From assembly GCA_031262225.1 (NCBI GenBank), contig JAISIC010000072.1, positions 1-39,179 on the forward strand: 39,179 nt of DNA. Reading direction: 5' to 3'. Origin of the DNA: Ruminococcus sp. GTDB taxonomy: Bacteria; Bacillota; Clostridia; Oscillospirales; Ruminococcaceae. Of the stretch, positions 19,263-26,490 are shown one piece after another. The translations under genes and the position numbers were made by a program. Position 1 is the first letter of the stretch. Each line of letters opens with the position of its first letter. The notes beneath the pieces are model-generated. The model did no database searches and was not told where the DNA came from. It saw nothing but the letters and a program-made list of their open reading frames with translations.

Positions 19263-19291
19263 TTGACAAAACAAGTGAACTGTGTTATACT
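19263..19291 (+). promoter_or_regulatory. Consensus promoter of the small protein / FIST-like unit
   Basis: TTGACA (19263-19268), 17 bp, TATACT (19286-19291). The expected start near 19298 leaves a leader of about 48 nt with no obvious hairpin before the AAGGGG ribosome site. Confidence 0.8.
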
Positions 19292-19345
19292 TATATTGAC
19301 ATTTTAAGTTTTGACATAAAAATTCAAATAAAGGGGTAATGAAAA

Positions 19346-19567
19346 ATGTCACTGAGCAGCTTACAGGTTAAAAAACTGCTTGAGAGCACAAAGCCGTTGC
19401 AGTTTAAGCAGATTGCACTCAGCCTTATGTACACAAGACTCAAAAACCTTTATCAAAAATCCGCGACACCCGATACGCTTGATGCGTGCATGAAACAGTT
19501 TAATGATCTTTTCGCAAAATTCGGCAATGCCATGGCAGAGGACTATAAACTTGCAACTTCAATATAA
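19346..19567 (+). CDS. Small helical protein of unknown function (73 aa)
   Basis: Not recognised. The 73-residue product is Leu/Lys-rich, contains no membrane segment or signal peptide, and looks entirely helical, with a possible amphipathic pattern in about residues 5-30 and 40-65. It has a consensus promoter and an AAGGGG-type ribosome site, and is followed after 17 bp by the FIST/DUF6976-like gene, so it is a real gene and probably works with that neighbour. An adapter or chaperone-like role would be speculation. Confidence 0.7.
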   Translation: MSLSSLQVKKLLESTKPLQFKQIALSLMYTRLKNLYQKSATPDTLDACMKQFNDLFAKFGNAMAEDYKLATSI

Positions 19568-19584
19568 TTTTTGGGGGATTTATT

Positions 19585-20547
19585 ATGTTACTTGATTTTA
19601 ATAAAACAAGCGAACTCATTGCAAGCGGAAAGCTTTTACATATCGCAGGGACAGAAGCCCTTTTGCGTAAACTCCCCAAAGGAAATTGGATAGGCGGTTC
19701 CACCGAATATTTCATCGGTGAAGGCGGCGGAGTTGTGACCGATTCCGAACTTTCTGTTTTGGTTTTGGATTTCCCCGAATTTAAGATCCTTTCATATGAT
19801 TGCGGCAATATTTCAAATATCGCTTCGGATGGTTACGGTAACGGGCTGACCGTCGCTGTAATCCCCTTTAACAGTGCGGTTCACACCGAATATGCCCGCG
19901 AAGCTCCCGGCTATGCTGATATGTTCATCAAGCCTGTTGTGGGTTGGATTTCCGGGCTTAACCTCGGCAAATCAGACCAAACACCCATCGCAGTAAACGG
20001 AATCACAGGCGAGGTTTTTACCGACAAAGCCGTTGCACTTTCCGCTCTAATGCCCGAGGGCAAACGTGCCGACATTAAAGTTATCAATATCTTTGCCCAA
20101 GACGAATCGTCACCGATCATACGTTTTTCATCAGAGGGCTTTGCCGCAGAAAAATGTCTTGTTGACGGCAAAGAGGTTTCGTTCGCGGATTATATCGCCG
20201 AAAACTCGATTGACACGGCTCTTCCGCTTGTCGGCGATTATGCAGGGCTCGGCGTTAATGTTTCGATAAAGAGCATTGAAAATGGTATCGTAAACTTCTA
20301 TGCTCCTGTTTTTGCCGACATCGACTATCGTTTCGCGGTGAAGATTCCCGATTATGAGGCGGCTTTTGCGGCAAAGATAAACGAAATCGAAAACAAAGAT
20401 AACATCTTCGCCTGCAACTGTATATTAAACTTCCTATACGGCAACCTTGAGGGTAAAAAGCTTGACGGCTTCTTCGGAGCGATAACCTTCGGCGAAATCG
20501 CTTGGCAGCTTCTCAACCAAACACTCGTTTATGTAACCATTGAATAA
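19585..20547 (+). CDS. FIST-like / DUF6976-type protein
   Basis: A 320-residue soluble protein without signal peptide. The N-terminal half is alpha/beta with a Gly-rich turn (GGSTEYFIGEGGGVV near 37-52). The C-terminal part has the feature NCILNFLYGNLEGK followed by GAITFGEIAWQLLNQT, which recalls the Cys ... FGEI signature of FIST_C small-ligand sensory domains and, from memory, the DUF6976 family. If so it may bind a small metabolite such as an amino acid. It forms a two-gene unit with the upstream 73-residue protein and ends at a strong terminator. The family call is by motif recognition only. Confidence 0.6.
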   Translation: MLLDFNKTSELIASGKLLHIAGTEALLRKLPKGNWIGGSTEYFIGEGGGVVTDSELSVLVLDFPEFKILSYDCGNISNIASDGYGNGLTVAVIPFNSAVHTEYAREAPGYADMFIKPVVGWISGLNLGKSDQTPIAVNGITGEVFTDKAVALSALMPEGKRADIKVINIFAQDESSPIIRFSSEGFAAEKCLVDGKEVSFADYIAENSIDTALPLVGDYAGLGVNVSIKSIENGIVNFYAPVFADIDYRFAVKIPDYEAAFAAKINEIENKDNIFACNCILNFLYGNLEGKKLDGFFGAITFGEIAWQLLNQTLVYVTIE

Positions 20548-20553
20548 AAAGTT

Positions 20554-20588
20554 AAAATCCTCCGTATTGAAAAACACGGAGGATTTTT
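20554..20588. terminator. Strong bidirectional intrinsic terminator
   Basis: A perfect 12-bp inverted repeat, AAAATCCTCCGT (20554-20565) and ACGGAGGATTTT (20576-20587), with a 10-nt loop. T-rich tracts follow on both strands (TTTTTATTATT on +, TTTTAACTTTTTATT on -). It lies between the convergent FIST-like and DUF454 genes and serves both. Confidence 0.92.
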
Positions 20589-20589
20589 A

Positions 20590-20982
20590 TTATTCTGTAA
20601 TTTGGGCTTCGGAAAATTCCTTAGCCCTTTTACGTCTCCCGATTGTCAGAAGGTGTATTGTCACAGCAACACCGACTATGGGCAGGATTATAAACATTAT
20701 CATCTTACGAGCGATTATCATTGAAGCGATAAGCATCACCCAAAGTGCGGAAATGGAAGTAATCCTTGTTTTAGTGTCAATCGGCGTTCCCTTTTTATAT
20801 GAGTCGAGATATTCGCGGAAGAATTTTATTTTGTATATCCGCTTTTGTATCGGCGGGCTCACAGAAAAGCAAGCCGCCGCAACAAGCACAAACGGCGTTG
20901 TCGGAAGAATCGGAAAGAACATTCCGATTCCGCCGAGTACTAAACATAAAAATCCGCCGGTTAAAAAGATGATTTTTCTCAT
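20590..20982 (-). CDS. YbaN/DUF454 family inner-membrane protein
   Basis: A 130-residue membrane protein. The first helix pair has the family hallmark GGFLCLVLGGIGMFFPILPTTPFVLVAAACFS (residues 9-40), followed by a basic loop (KRIYKIKFFREYLDSYKKG) and two more helices (about 76-112). The DUF454 family (E. coli YbaN) is widespread but uncharacterised. It starts 4 bp after the catalase stop and is presumably co-transcribed with it, ending at the bidirectional terminator. The link to catalase hints at heme or redox stress, but that is only context. Confidence 0.9.
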   Translation of the reverse strand: MRKIIFLTGGFLCLVLGGIGMFFPILPTTPFVLVAAACFSVSPPIQKRIYKIKFFREYLDSYKKGTPIDTKTRITSISALWVMLIASMIIARKMIMFIILPIVGVAVTIHLLTIGRRKRAKEFSEAQITE

Positions 20983-20986
20983 ATTG

Positions 20987-22513
20987 TCAGCTCGCCATCT
21001 TCGGCTTACCCGGAGGGGTTTGCTTTATTAACTCTTCTTGGGATAGCTTTGAAAGCTCCTTGACTTTATTAAAATCAAGCTCCAAAGCCTCTGCCATACA
21101 TTTTCCGTAATCTTCGTCGGCAAGGAAACAATGTGCGGCATGACGATATTTAAGATTTTCCGTACAGGGCATCATCGCACGCATGGTGTTGCCGATTAAT
21201 GCCGATTGTTGTTCTTTGGTCATGAGGCGATAAAGGTCGCCGCCCGCCCTGAAACAGTCGTCTGTCGGGTCTTCCTTGAAATCATATCTCCACACCGCAC
21301 CTGTGATATCAAGGGGCGGTTCGGAATATGAAGGCTGATCCTCCCACGCACCATAGCTGTTAGGAGTATATGCAACCTCTGCACCATAGTTGCCGTCAAC
21401 ACGCATCTGACCGTCTCTGTGGGAGTCGTTCACCTTAGCGTGCTTCGCCTGATTGACGGGGATAAGGTGATGATTCACGCCGAGGCGATATCTCGCCGCG
21501 TCGCCGTATGCAAAGAGCCTTCCTTGCAGGAGCTTATCGGGGGAGAAGCCAATCCCGGGGACGATATGAGCGGGGGTGAAAGCCGACTGCTCGACCTCTG
21601 CATAAAAATTTTCCGGCCAGCGATTGAGTTCAAGCTCACCGACTTCAATCAGCGGAAACTCTTTATGTTTCCAAATTTTTGTCACATCAAAGGGGTTTTC
21701 ATAGTGAGCTCTTGCCTGCTCGTCGGTCATAATCTGAATAAACATAGTCCATTTCGGATATTCGCCCTTCATTATCGCTTCATAAAGGTCACGGCCGTGG
21801 GATTCGCGGTCCATCCCTATGAGAGCCGCGGCTTCGTCATCAGTAAGATTGACGATGCCCTGCCGGGTCGCAAAATGAAACTTACACCAAACGCGTTCGT
21901 TTTTTGCGTTATAAAAGCTGTATGTGTGCTCCCCGTATACATGCATATGGCGGAAGCTTGCGGGGATTCCGCGGTCCGACATGGTTATTGTTCGCTGATG
22001 GAACGACTCGGGAAGGCAGGTCCAGAAATCCCAGTTGTTTTGAGCGGAACGAAGGTGTGTCTGCGGGTCACGCTTCACGGCACGGTTGAGCCCCGGGAAG
22101 TTATGGGCATCACGCAGAAAGAAGACAGGGGTGTTGTTGCCGACAAGGTCCCAGTTGCCTTCTTCGGTATAAAACTTGCAGGCAAAGCCCCTTATATCGC
22201 GTTCCGCATCCGCTCCGCCGCGTTCTGCCGCAACGCTCGAAAAACGGACGAAAAGTTCCGTTTCTTTACCGATTTTTGAAAAGATTTTCGCTTTTGTGTA
22301 GTTTGTTATATCGTGGGTGACGGTGAATTTCCCGTACGCGCCCCAACCCTTTGCGTGCATACGGCGTTCGGGGATAACTTCACGATTAAAATGAGCGTGC
22401 TTTTCCATCAGCCACACATCCTGCATCGCCACAGGACCGCGAGAACCGAAGGTAAGCGAATTTTCATTATCCGAAACCGGTGCACCGACTTCGTTTGATA
22501 ATTTTCTATCCAT
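20987..22513 (-). CDS. katA: Monofunctional heme catalase
   Basis: Small-subunit heme catalase breaking hydrogen peroxide into water and oxygen. The distal His is H53 ([12 protein letters not shown]), the catalytic Asn is N126 or N127 ([11 protein letters not shown]), and the proximal heme ligand is Y336 in [14 protein letters not shown]. The 508 residues fit the clade of bacterial KatA enzymes; there is no flavodoxin-like C-terminal extension. ATG 22513 follows AAGGAG. The YbaN gene follows in the same operon. A catalase is somewhat unusual in a presumed anaerobic clostridium and suggests exposure to oxygen or host oxidants. Confidence 0.96.
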   Translation of the reverse strand: MDRKLSNEVGAPVSDNENSLTFGSRGPVAMQDVWLMEKHAHFNREVIPERRMHAKGWGAYGKFTVTHDITNYTKAKIFSKIGKETELFVRFSSVAAERGGADAERDIRGFACKFYTEEGNWDLVGNNTPVFFLRDAHNFPGLNRAVKRDPQTHLRSAQNNWDFWTCLPESFHQRTITMSDRGIPASFRHMHVYGEHTYSFYNAKNERVWCKFHFATRQGIVNLTDDEAAALIGMDRESHGRDLYEAIMKGEYPKWTMFIQIMTDEQARAHYENPFDVTKIWKHKEFPLIEVGELELNRWPENFYAEVEQSAFTPAHIVPGIGFSPDKLLQGRLFAYGDAARYRLGVNHHLIPVNQAKHAKVNDSHRDGQMRVDGNYGAEVAYTPNSYGAWEDQPSYSEPPLDITGAVWRYDFKEDPTDDCFRAGGDLYRLMTKEQQSALIGNTMRAMMPCTENLKYRHAAHCFLADEDYGKCMAEALELDFNKVKELSKLSQEELIKQTPPGKPKMAS

Positions 22514-22544
22514 AATGACACTCCTTTAAGGAATATTTGCCCTT

Positions 22545-22571
22545 ATTATGCCCCGAAAAATCGGGTATAAT
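22545..22571. promoter_or_regulatory. Interrupted palindrome upstream of catalase (possible operator)
   Basis: ATTAT (22545-22549) plus CCCGA (22552-22556), an AAAA centre, then TCGGG (22561-22565) plus ATAAT (22567-22571) form an inverted repeat with one asymmetric bulge. It overlaps the CATAAT that would be the -10 box of catalase on the minus strand, and no good -35 is present. A repressor site such as PerR's AT-rich operator is possible, but the sequence is not a clear PerR box. Confidence 0.35.
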
Positions 22572-22590
22572 TCCGAAAAATACAAATTTA

Positions 22591-22614
22591 AAACGCCCTG
22601 ACAAGAGGACGTTT
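22591..22614. terminator. Weak hairpin after the PstS-like gene
   Basis: AAACGCCC (22591-22598) and GGACGTTT (22607-22614) pair with one mismatch around an 8-nt loop. The minus-strand tail (AAATTTGTATTTTT) is only moderately T-rich; the plus-strand tail (ATTTTTTATT) is better, but no plus-strand gene lies upstream. It could end the leftward PstS-like operon before the catalase promoter. Confidence 0.3.
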
Positions 22615-22619
22615 ATTTT

Positions 22620-23795
22620 TTATTCGCCAAGCTTAATATAACCTGTTTTTTCTATCAAATCCTGCCCTTCGGGAGATAAAATCCAGTCTATAACTATTTT
22701 CTCATTGCCCTCCGGTTCACCATTTGTAATCGCATAGAAATTGTATGTAAAGGGGTAACTTTCGTTTGATATGTTTTCTACCGACGGATAAACGCCATCA
22801 ATAGCGATCAGTTTTGCATCATCATTCGGGTACATAGACGTCGCGAAGTATCTGTAAGAATAGCCAAGGGCGGGTTGTGTGCCGTTCCATCTGACCGATA
22901 TCTGCCGCATCAGACTGCCGTTTCCGACTAAATTTTCATCGGCATCCGGCAGCGGTTGCGGTTTGAATATCGGGAGACCTTTCATAATGCTTTGCAGGGC
23001 GGTTTGGCTTCCGCTTCCCTCGGGGCGGATGAAGGCAATAATCTTTCCGCCGTCCTTATAACCCAAGCTGTTCCAATAAGCTGTTTTCCCTGTATAGATA
23101 TTCCTTATTTGCTGAAAGGTTAAATTTTCAACAGGGTTATCTTTGCCGACAAGGAACACAAACGCTTCCTTGCCTATCGGCGTGAACACAAGTTCTGCCC
23201 CCGCGGCTTCTGCCGCCTGTTTTTGTTTTTCCGAGGCGGTTGCGGCGAAAACTATATCGCAATCATTCGCTATAAGCCTGTTAAAAGCCTCAACAGTGTT
23301 GGTGTTAAGTGCGATTTCGGGCGTAAAGGCTTCCTCGTCATAGATAGCACGAACAACGCCCGAATAGACAGGGTATAAAGCGATAGCCCCGTCAAGCACC
23401 GGTAGGTCTTCCGAGAGTTTCACAGATGACGAGGACAGTGTCACCGCCAAGGTTTCTTTCCTAAACGGCTCATAGAGGGTTATGTCCGGCTCGTCGGTAC
23501 CGCGAGGGTGTTTTTTCGCAAGCGGATACCAGTTGCCTGTTACGGCAGGGATGAAAAGCACCGACCACATCACTGTTAAAACTGCTAAAACAGCGGTTGA
23601 AGTTTCGGCGTTTTTATAACGCTTCCATATGAGTGCGATTAAAAAGCCTAAAATGCCGGTGAGGAGTATCAGCGGCATAACGCCGACGATATTATCAAAC
23701 GCCGTTATCTGCGTCAGATATTCAAGGCGATATGTTATGTAAATATAAGCCGCTATTACTATTACAGTAAGTACAATTTTGAATATCTTTTTCAC
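22620..23795 (-). CDS. Membrane-anchored PstS-like substrate-binding protein
   Basis: Three N-terminal membrane helices (about residues 5-24, 36-57, 66-87) carry an extracytoplasmic PBP-like domain (about 115-391). The domain resembles phosphate-binding PstS: NDCDIVFAATASEK, VENLTFQQIRNIYTGK, FIRPEGSGSQTAL and a C-terminal DWILSPEGQDLIEKTGY are standard elements. It is not a lipoprotein, and no pstCAB genes are nearby, so it may act as a phosphate (or other anion) sensor or partner with a distant transporter. The start overlaps the stop of the upstream small membrane protein by 4 bp. Confidence 0.82.
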   Translation of the reverse strand: MKKIFKIVLTVIVIAAYIYITYRLEYLTQITAFDNIVGVMPLILLTGILGFLIALIWKRYKNAETSTAVLAVLTVMWSVLFIPAVTGNWYPLAKKHPRGTDEPDITLYEPFRKETLAVTLSSSSVKLSEDLPVLDGAIALYPVYSGVVRAIYDEEAFTPEIALNTNTVEAFNRLIANDCDIVFAATASEKQKQAAEAAGAELVFTPIGKEAFVFLVGKDNPVENLTFQQIRNIYTGKTAYWNSLGYKDGGKIIAFIRPEGSGSQTALQSIMKGLPIFKPQPLPDADENLVGNGSLMRQISVRWNGTQPALGYSYRYFATSMYPNDDAKLIAIDGVYPSVENISNESYPFTYNFYAITNGEPEGNEKIVIDWILSPEGQDLIEKTGYIKLGE

Positions 23796-24133
23796 ATGAA
23801 TGACATCCCTGCAAGCCCGTCCCCGCTATTCATACATATAACGAAATAAAGAGGATAAAAAAGCGGATTGCACATTACTATTGTAATGATTGATAATGCA
23901 CGACCGAGTTTGTCGAGTTCTTTTCCTTTAACAAGTGATATAATACAAAAGATCGCTCCGATGCCCGGTAAGATGGCGGAAGTGAAAGCGAAAAACACCG
24001 CTAAGATATCGGGAACAGTTACGATTAAGTCAATGAGGGTCGGAATAAGCAAAACCGCCGGACCGCCCAAGAGCAGACAAAAGCCTATCCGTGCTTTTTT
24101 TGAAGATGACAAATGAGTGTTAGTATTTTCCAA
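23792..24133 (-). CDS. Small DUF4190-like membrane protein
   Basis: A 113-residue protein with a Ser/Lys-rich cytoplasmic N terminus and about three membrane helices (about 17-37, 41-66, 80-101). The pattern GIGAIFCIISLVKGKELDKLGRALSII is like DUF4190-type proteins. It starts at TTG 24133 behind AAAGG. It is translationally coupled (4-bp overlap) to the PstS-like gene and presumably works with it in the membrane. Function unknown. Confidence 0.7.
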   Translation of the reverse strand: MENTNTHLSSSKKARIGFCLLLGGPAVLLIPTLIDLIVTVPDILAVFFAFTSAILPGIGAIFCIISLVKGKELDKLGRALSIITIVMCNPLFYPLYFVICMNSGDGLAGMSFM

Positions 24134-24165
24134 AAGATCACAACCTTTCGTTTACTAACACTCAT
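24113..24165. repeat. 13-bp perfect inverted repeat around a start codon
   Basis: ATGAGTGTTAGTA (24113-24125) and TACTAACACTCAT (24153-24165) are exact reverse complements 27 bp apart. The right arm overlaps the -10 box of the leftward promoter; the left arm lies inside codons 3-7 of the small membrane protein; the ribosome site and TTG start lie between. The arms resemble half-sites of TetR-family operators (ACTAAC/GTTAGT). Confidence 0.8.
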
Positions 24166-24192
24166 TATAGCATATTATATTATATTTTGCAA
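24164..24192 (-). promoter_or_regulatory. Promoter of the PstS-like operon
   Basis: On the minus strand TTGCAA (24192-24187), 17 bp, TATAAT (24169-24164). The -10 is perfect and the -35 matches 4 of 6. The spacer is almost pure A/T. The 13-bp repeat arm overlaps the -10, so a bound repressor would block this promoter. Confidence 0.7.
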
Positions 24193-24208
24193 GCTATTAT
24201 AAAAAATT

Positions 24209-26104
24209 TTACTTTACCGACTTTGTAACAATGGTGAAAATACCGCTGTAGCTTGTTTTAAATGTAACGAAACCGTCTTGAATCTTCGCTGACGTCTGAT
24301 ACCATTTTTTTGCCTTCGTGTCATATATCAAAGCGTAAACCCTTTCGCCGTCATCTGCCGCGAAGCCGAGCCTGTCAATGCTCATTGAAACTTCTGCTGT
24401 CTCTCCCCAGCCGCCTTTATGGGTAGTTTCAAATGAACCCAGAATATCGGTGTCCCATTTGTTTGCAATTTGTGAATCTCCGAATGTAATCCCTGTAAGG
24501 ATTTGCCCCGATTTGTCGTTTAAGGGGAAGAAGAATGTGCCGATATCTTCTTCGGTTTCGCCGTCGTCTTGGAGTTCATAAAACCCGAAAGTGAAATATA
24601 GCTTTGTCCCGCCCGCCGCTTTATATACAGCTTTCATGGCGGATTTGGAAATGCCTTTGCCGCCGGTAGGGATTTTGAGATAAATTTTACTTATACTTTC
24701 AGCTACTGCCTTTTCGTGGGCTTCGGTCATATCCTTGACAGTTTCGGTGCTGTTGACGGTGCCGGATTTATTGAGGGTTGCGATAACTAAGATATAATCG
24801 TCCTTTTGGGCTGTCGTGTCATATATGAGGGTGACCTCGGGGAAAAGAATATAGGTAGGAGGAGAGTAACCGCCGGTAGTTATGCTTTCATAAACCGCCG
24901 TGAGGGTTACGTTTTTGGAGGGCATAATAAATGTCTGTGTGCCTGCTTCCGGGTCTGAAAGGGTAATCCCCGAAGCTTGCCAACGGACAAACGCCTTATC
25001 GGTCGAAGTCGGGGTAATATTAACCCTTCCCCCGGGTGCAACAACGGCACGAGAACTGCCGTTCGCCGTCCCGCCGTTCACGGTGACAGCATAGCCCGAA
25101 ATGAGTTCAACATATTTGTAAGCCGAGGAATTTGTAAAAGGTATTGCACCAGATCTCTTAGTATTCCCATAAAAATTTTCATCTGCAAACGCATAACGAA
25201 CAGCACTGTAATCTTCCGCACCCGCCGTTTGTATAGCAGAGGTAGTACCTTGAGCTATAACTTTTTCGCCAACAGCCGGGGAGACATTAAGCGTTGCCGA
25301 TGAATTACCAATACGTATGCCATATTGTCCGCCTTCAAAAGTTCCGCCGCTTATCACAACTGAACCTTGTCCCCAGTAATTAAGTGCCGATCCATCATAG
25401 TCGGTGGCTGTAAGTTTACCGCCCGAAATCGTGATATCGCTTTCAGGAACAAAACTACTCCATGCTTCAGCAGCAATAGCGTCGTTACCGGAAACTTCAC
25501 CGCCCGACATCACTATATCCATATCCGATTGGTAATACACATATATTCCGGGTGAATCCATTCCATCAGTTGCCTTAATCGTTCCGTCCCTAATTGTAAA
25601 AACGTCCCCTATTTCCGATTGTAAATATACAGGTGCTAATGTATATGATGTTATTTCACCACCGGTTATCGTAATGTTGCCGTTAACTTGGAAGATACCA
25701 TGATCACGACCGAAAATTTCTCCGTCTTCAACCAACAGCGTATAGCCGGGAGCATCGTAAGTTATAGCGATAGCTTCATTTCCGTCGTCGCGTGTTTTAA
25801 TTTCAGTTTCAGAACCCCTAATTGTAAGATCATTACCTGCATAAACAGCCGGTATAAAGCTGCCGCCAACTCCGTAATAAAGTGTATTGATTTTACAGTT
25901 ATCAATAATCGTTTTACTTACTGTAAAAACACCCATATGATGTGCTGTAATTGTACTATCTTTTATCAACGCAGAGGAAATAGTATCGTAGATCCAAATC
26001 AGAGGTTGGTTTGACGTGCCAGTGATCGTCGAATCGTTAATCTCAAGACTGCCGGAACCGCTGAATGCAATAAAATAATTTTCCGGGATTCCGTTATATT
26101 CCAA
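24209..26104 (-). CDS. Secreted beta-helix surface protein (body; reading frame broken upstream)
   Basis: The open frame gives 631 residues from TTG 26104, but the same frame is open to 26260 and its natural start lies in another frame (see the fragment at 26221-26349). The first 300 residues are right-handed parallel beta-helix repeats (recurrent T-I-x-G-G-x-I/V-T/S-G patterns such as DITISGGKLTATDYDGSAL). A bacterial-repeat domain follows at about 335-410 (YAVTVNGGTANG ... NVTLTAVYE), then a C-terminal beta domain (about 425-631) with YALIYDTKAKKWYQTSAKI, a type seen in clostridial cell-surface proteins. No LPxTG or S-layer motif is visible. Likely an adhesin or carbohydrate-interacting exoprotein. 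Without repair it would not be secreted. Confidence 0.75.
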   Translation of the reverse strand: MEYNGIPENYFIAFSGSGSLEINDSTITGTSNQPLIWIYDTISSALIKDSTITAHHMGVFTVSKTIIDNCKINTLYYGVGGSFIPAVYAGNDLTIRGSETEIKTRDDGNEAIAITYDAPGYTLLVEDGEIFGRDHGIFQVNGNITITGGEITSYTLAPVYLQSEIGDVFTIRDGTIKATDGMDSPGIYVYYQSDMDIVMSGGEVSGNDAIAAEAWSSFVPESDITISGGKLTATDYDGSALNYWGQGSVVISGGTFEGGQYGIRIGNSSATLNVSPAVGEKVIAQGTTSAIQTAGAEDYSAVRYAFADENFYGNTKRSGAIPFTNSSAYKYVELISGYAVTVNGGTANGSSRAVVAPGGRVNITPTSTDKAFVRWQASGITLSDPEAGTQTFIMPSKNVTLTAVYESITTGGYSPPTYILFPEVTLIYDTTAQKDDYILVIATLNKSGTVNSTETVKDMTEAHEKAVAESISKIYLKIPTGGKGISKSAMKAVYKAAGGTKLYFTFGFYELQDDGETEEDIGTFFFPLNDKSGQILTGITFGDSQIANKWDTDILGSFETTHKGGWGETAEVSMSIDRLGFAADDGERVYALIYDTKAKKWYQTSAKIQDGFVTFKTSYSGIFTIVTKSVK

Positions 26105-26220
26105 CTCGGCATCAAAATATGCGTATGCACCTTCTTGAATATCTATATTTATAGTATTAGTAGTAGTCGTAGTCGTTGGACCATCTGTATAAAGCCTTAC
26201 TTTTTTACCGGGAGCAATGG

Positions 26221-26349
26221 TTACTGTGTCGGTCGATGAAGTGATTTCAATTTCATCGTCTCATAACTCGCCGCCCCCACCGTCATAGGCAACGCAATGC
26301 ACGCAAGAACTACTGCGAATAATACCGATAATAAATTCTTTATTTTCAT
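26221..26349 (-). pseudogene. Frameshifted N terminus (signal peptide) of the beta-helix protein
   Basis: ATG 26349, behind AGGTGG, starts a good signal peptide (MKIKNLLSVLFAVVLACIAL, with a likely cleavage after VGAA near residue 27). The frame reaches TAA at 26223-26221 after 42 codons. The neighbouring frame then reads DDEIEITSSTDTVTIAPG and runs on into the beta-helix body. A single missing base near 26260 (for example GAGGAC reduced to GAGAC) joins the two. It is either a real inactivating mutation or a sequencing/assembly error; the site is not a homopolymer or an obvious programmed slippery sequence. Confidence 0.75.
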
Positions 26350-26399
26350 ATTTACCACCTGAATAGATTAGTATTTGTAAATTATGTAAATATTGAATG

Positions 26400-26443
26400 C
26401 AAATAAAAGAACCTCACTAACATTTTCTGTCAATAAGGCTCTT
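26400..26443 (-). terminator. Intrinsic terminator in the leader of the beta-helix gene
   Basis: In minus-strand RNA, AAGAGCCTTATTGACA (26443-26428) pairs along all 16 positions, four of them G-U, with TGTTAGTGAGGTTCTT (26422-26407) around a GAAAA loop. UUAUUU follows, extending the UU end of the stem. The wobble pairs make the stem complete only on the minus strand. It lies downstream of the DUF885 stop, but also downstream of the promoter at 26462-26490. Confidence 0.82.
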
Positions 26444-26461
26444 CCTTGAACTGTTTTCGAT

Positions 26462-26490
26462 ATTATATCACAATTTTTTCGTCTTGTCAA
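26462..26490 (-). promoter_or_regulatory. Consensus promoter overlapping the DUF885 stop codon
   Basis: On the minus strand TTGACA (26490-26485), exactly 17 bp, TATAAT (26467-26462): 12/12 consensus. Predicted initiation is near 26455. The first 12 or so nucleotides are followed by the terminator hairpin, so most transcripts would be about 55 nt unless termination is overcome. Confidence 0.75.

Noticed and set aside
21419-22279. 286-codon plus-strand frame opposite the catalase gene
   Set aside because: It lies entirely antisense to a clearly conserved catalase, has no family features, and results from the codon bias of the real gene.
26154-26180. Trinucleotide (ACT/ACG) run in the beta-helix gene as the cause of its frameshift
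   Set aside because: Changes in a triplet repeat keep the frame, and the frame break lies upstream, between 26221 and 26263.
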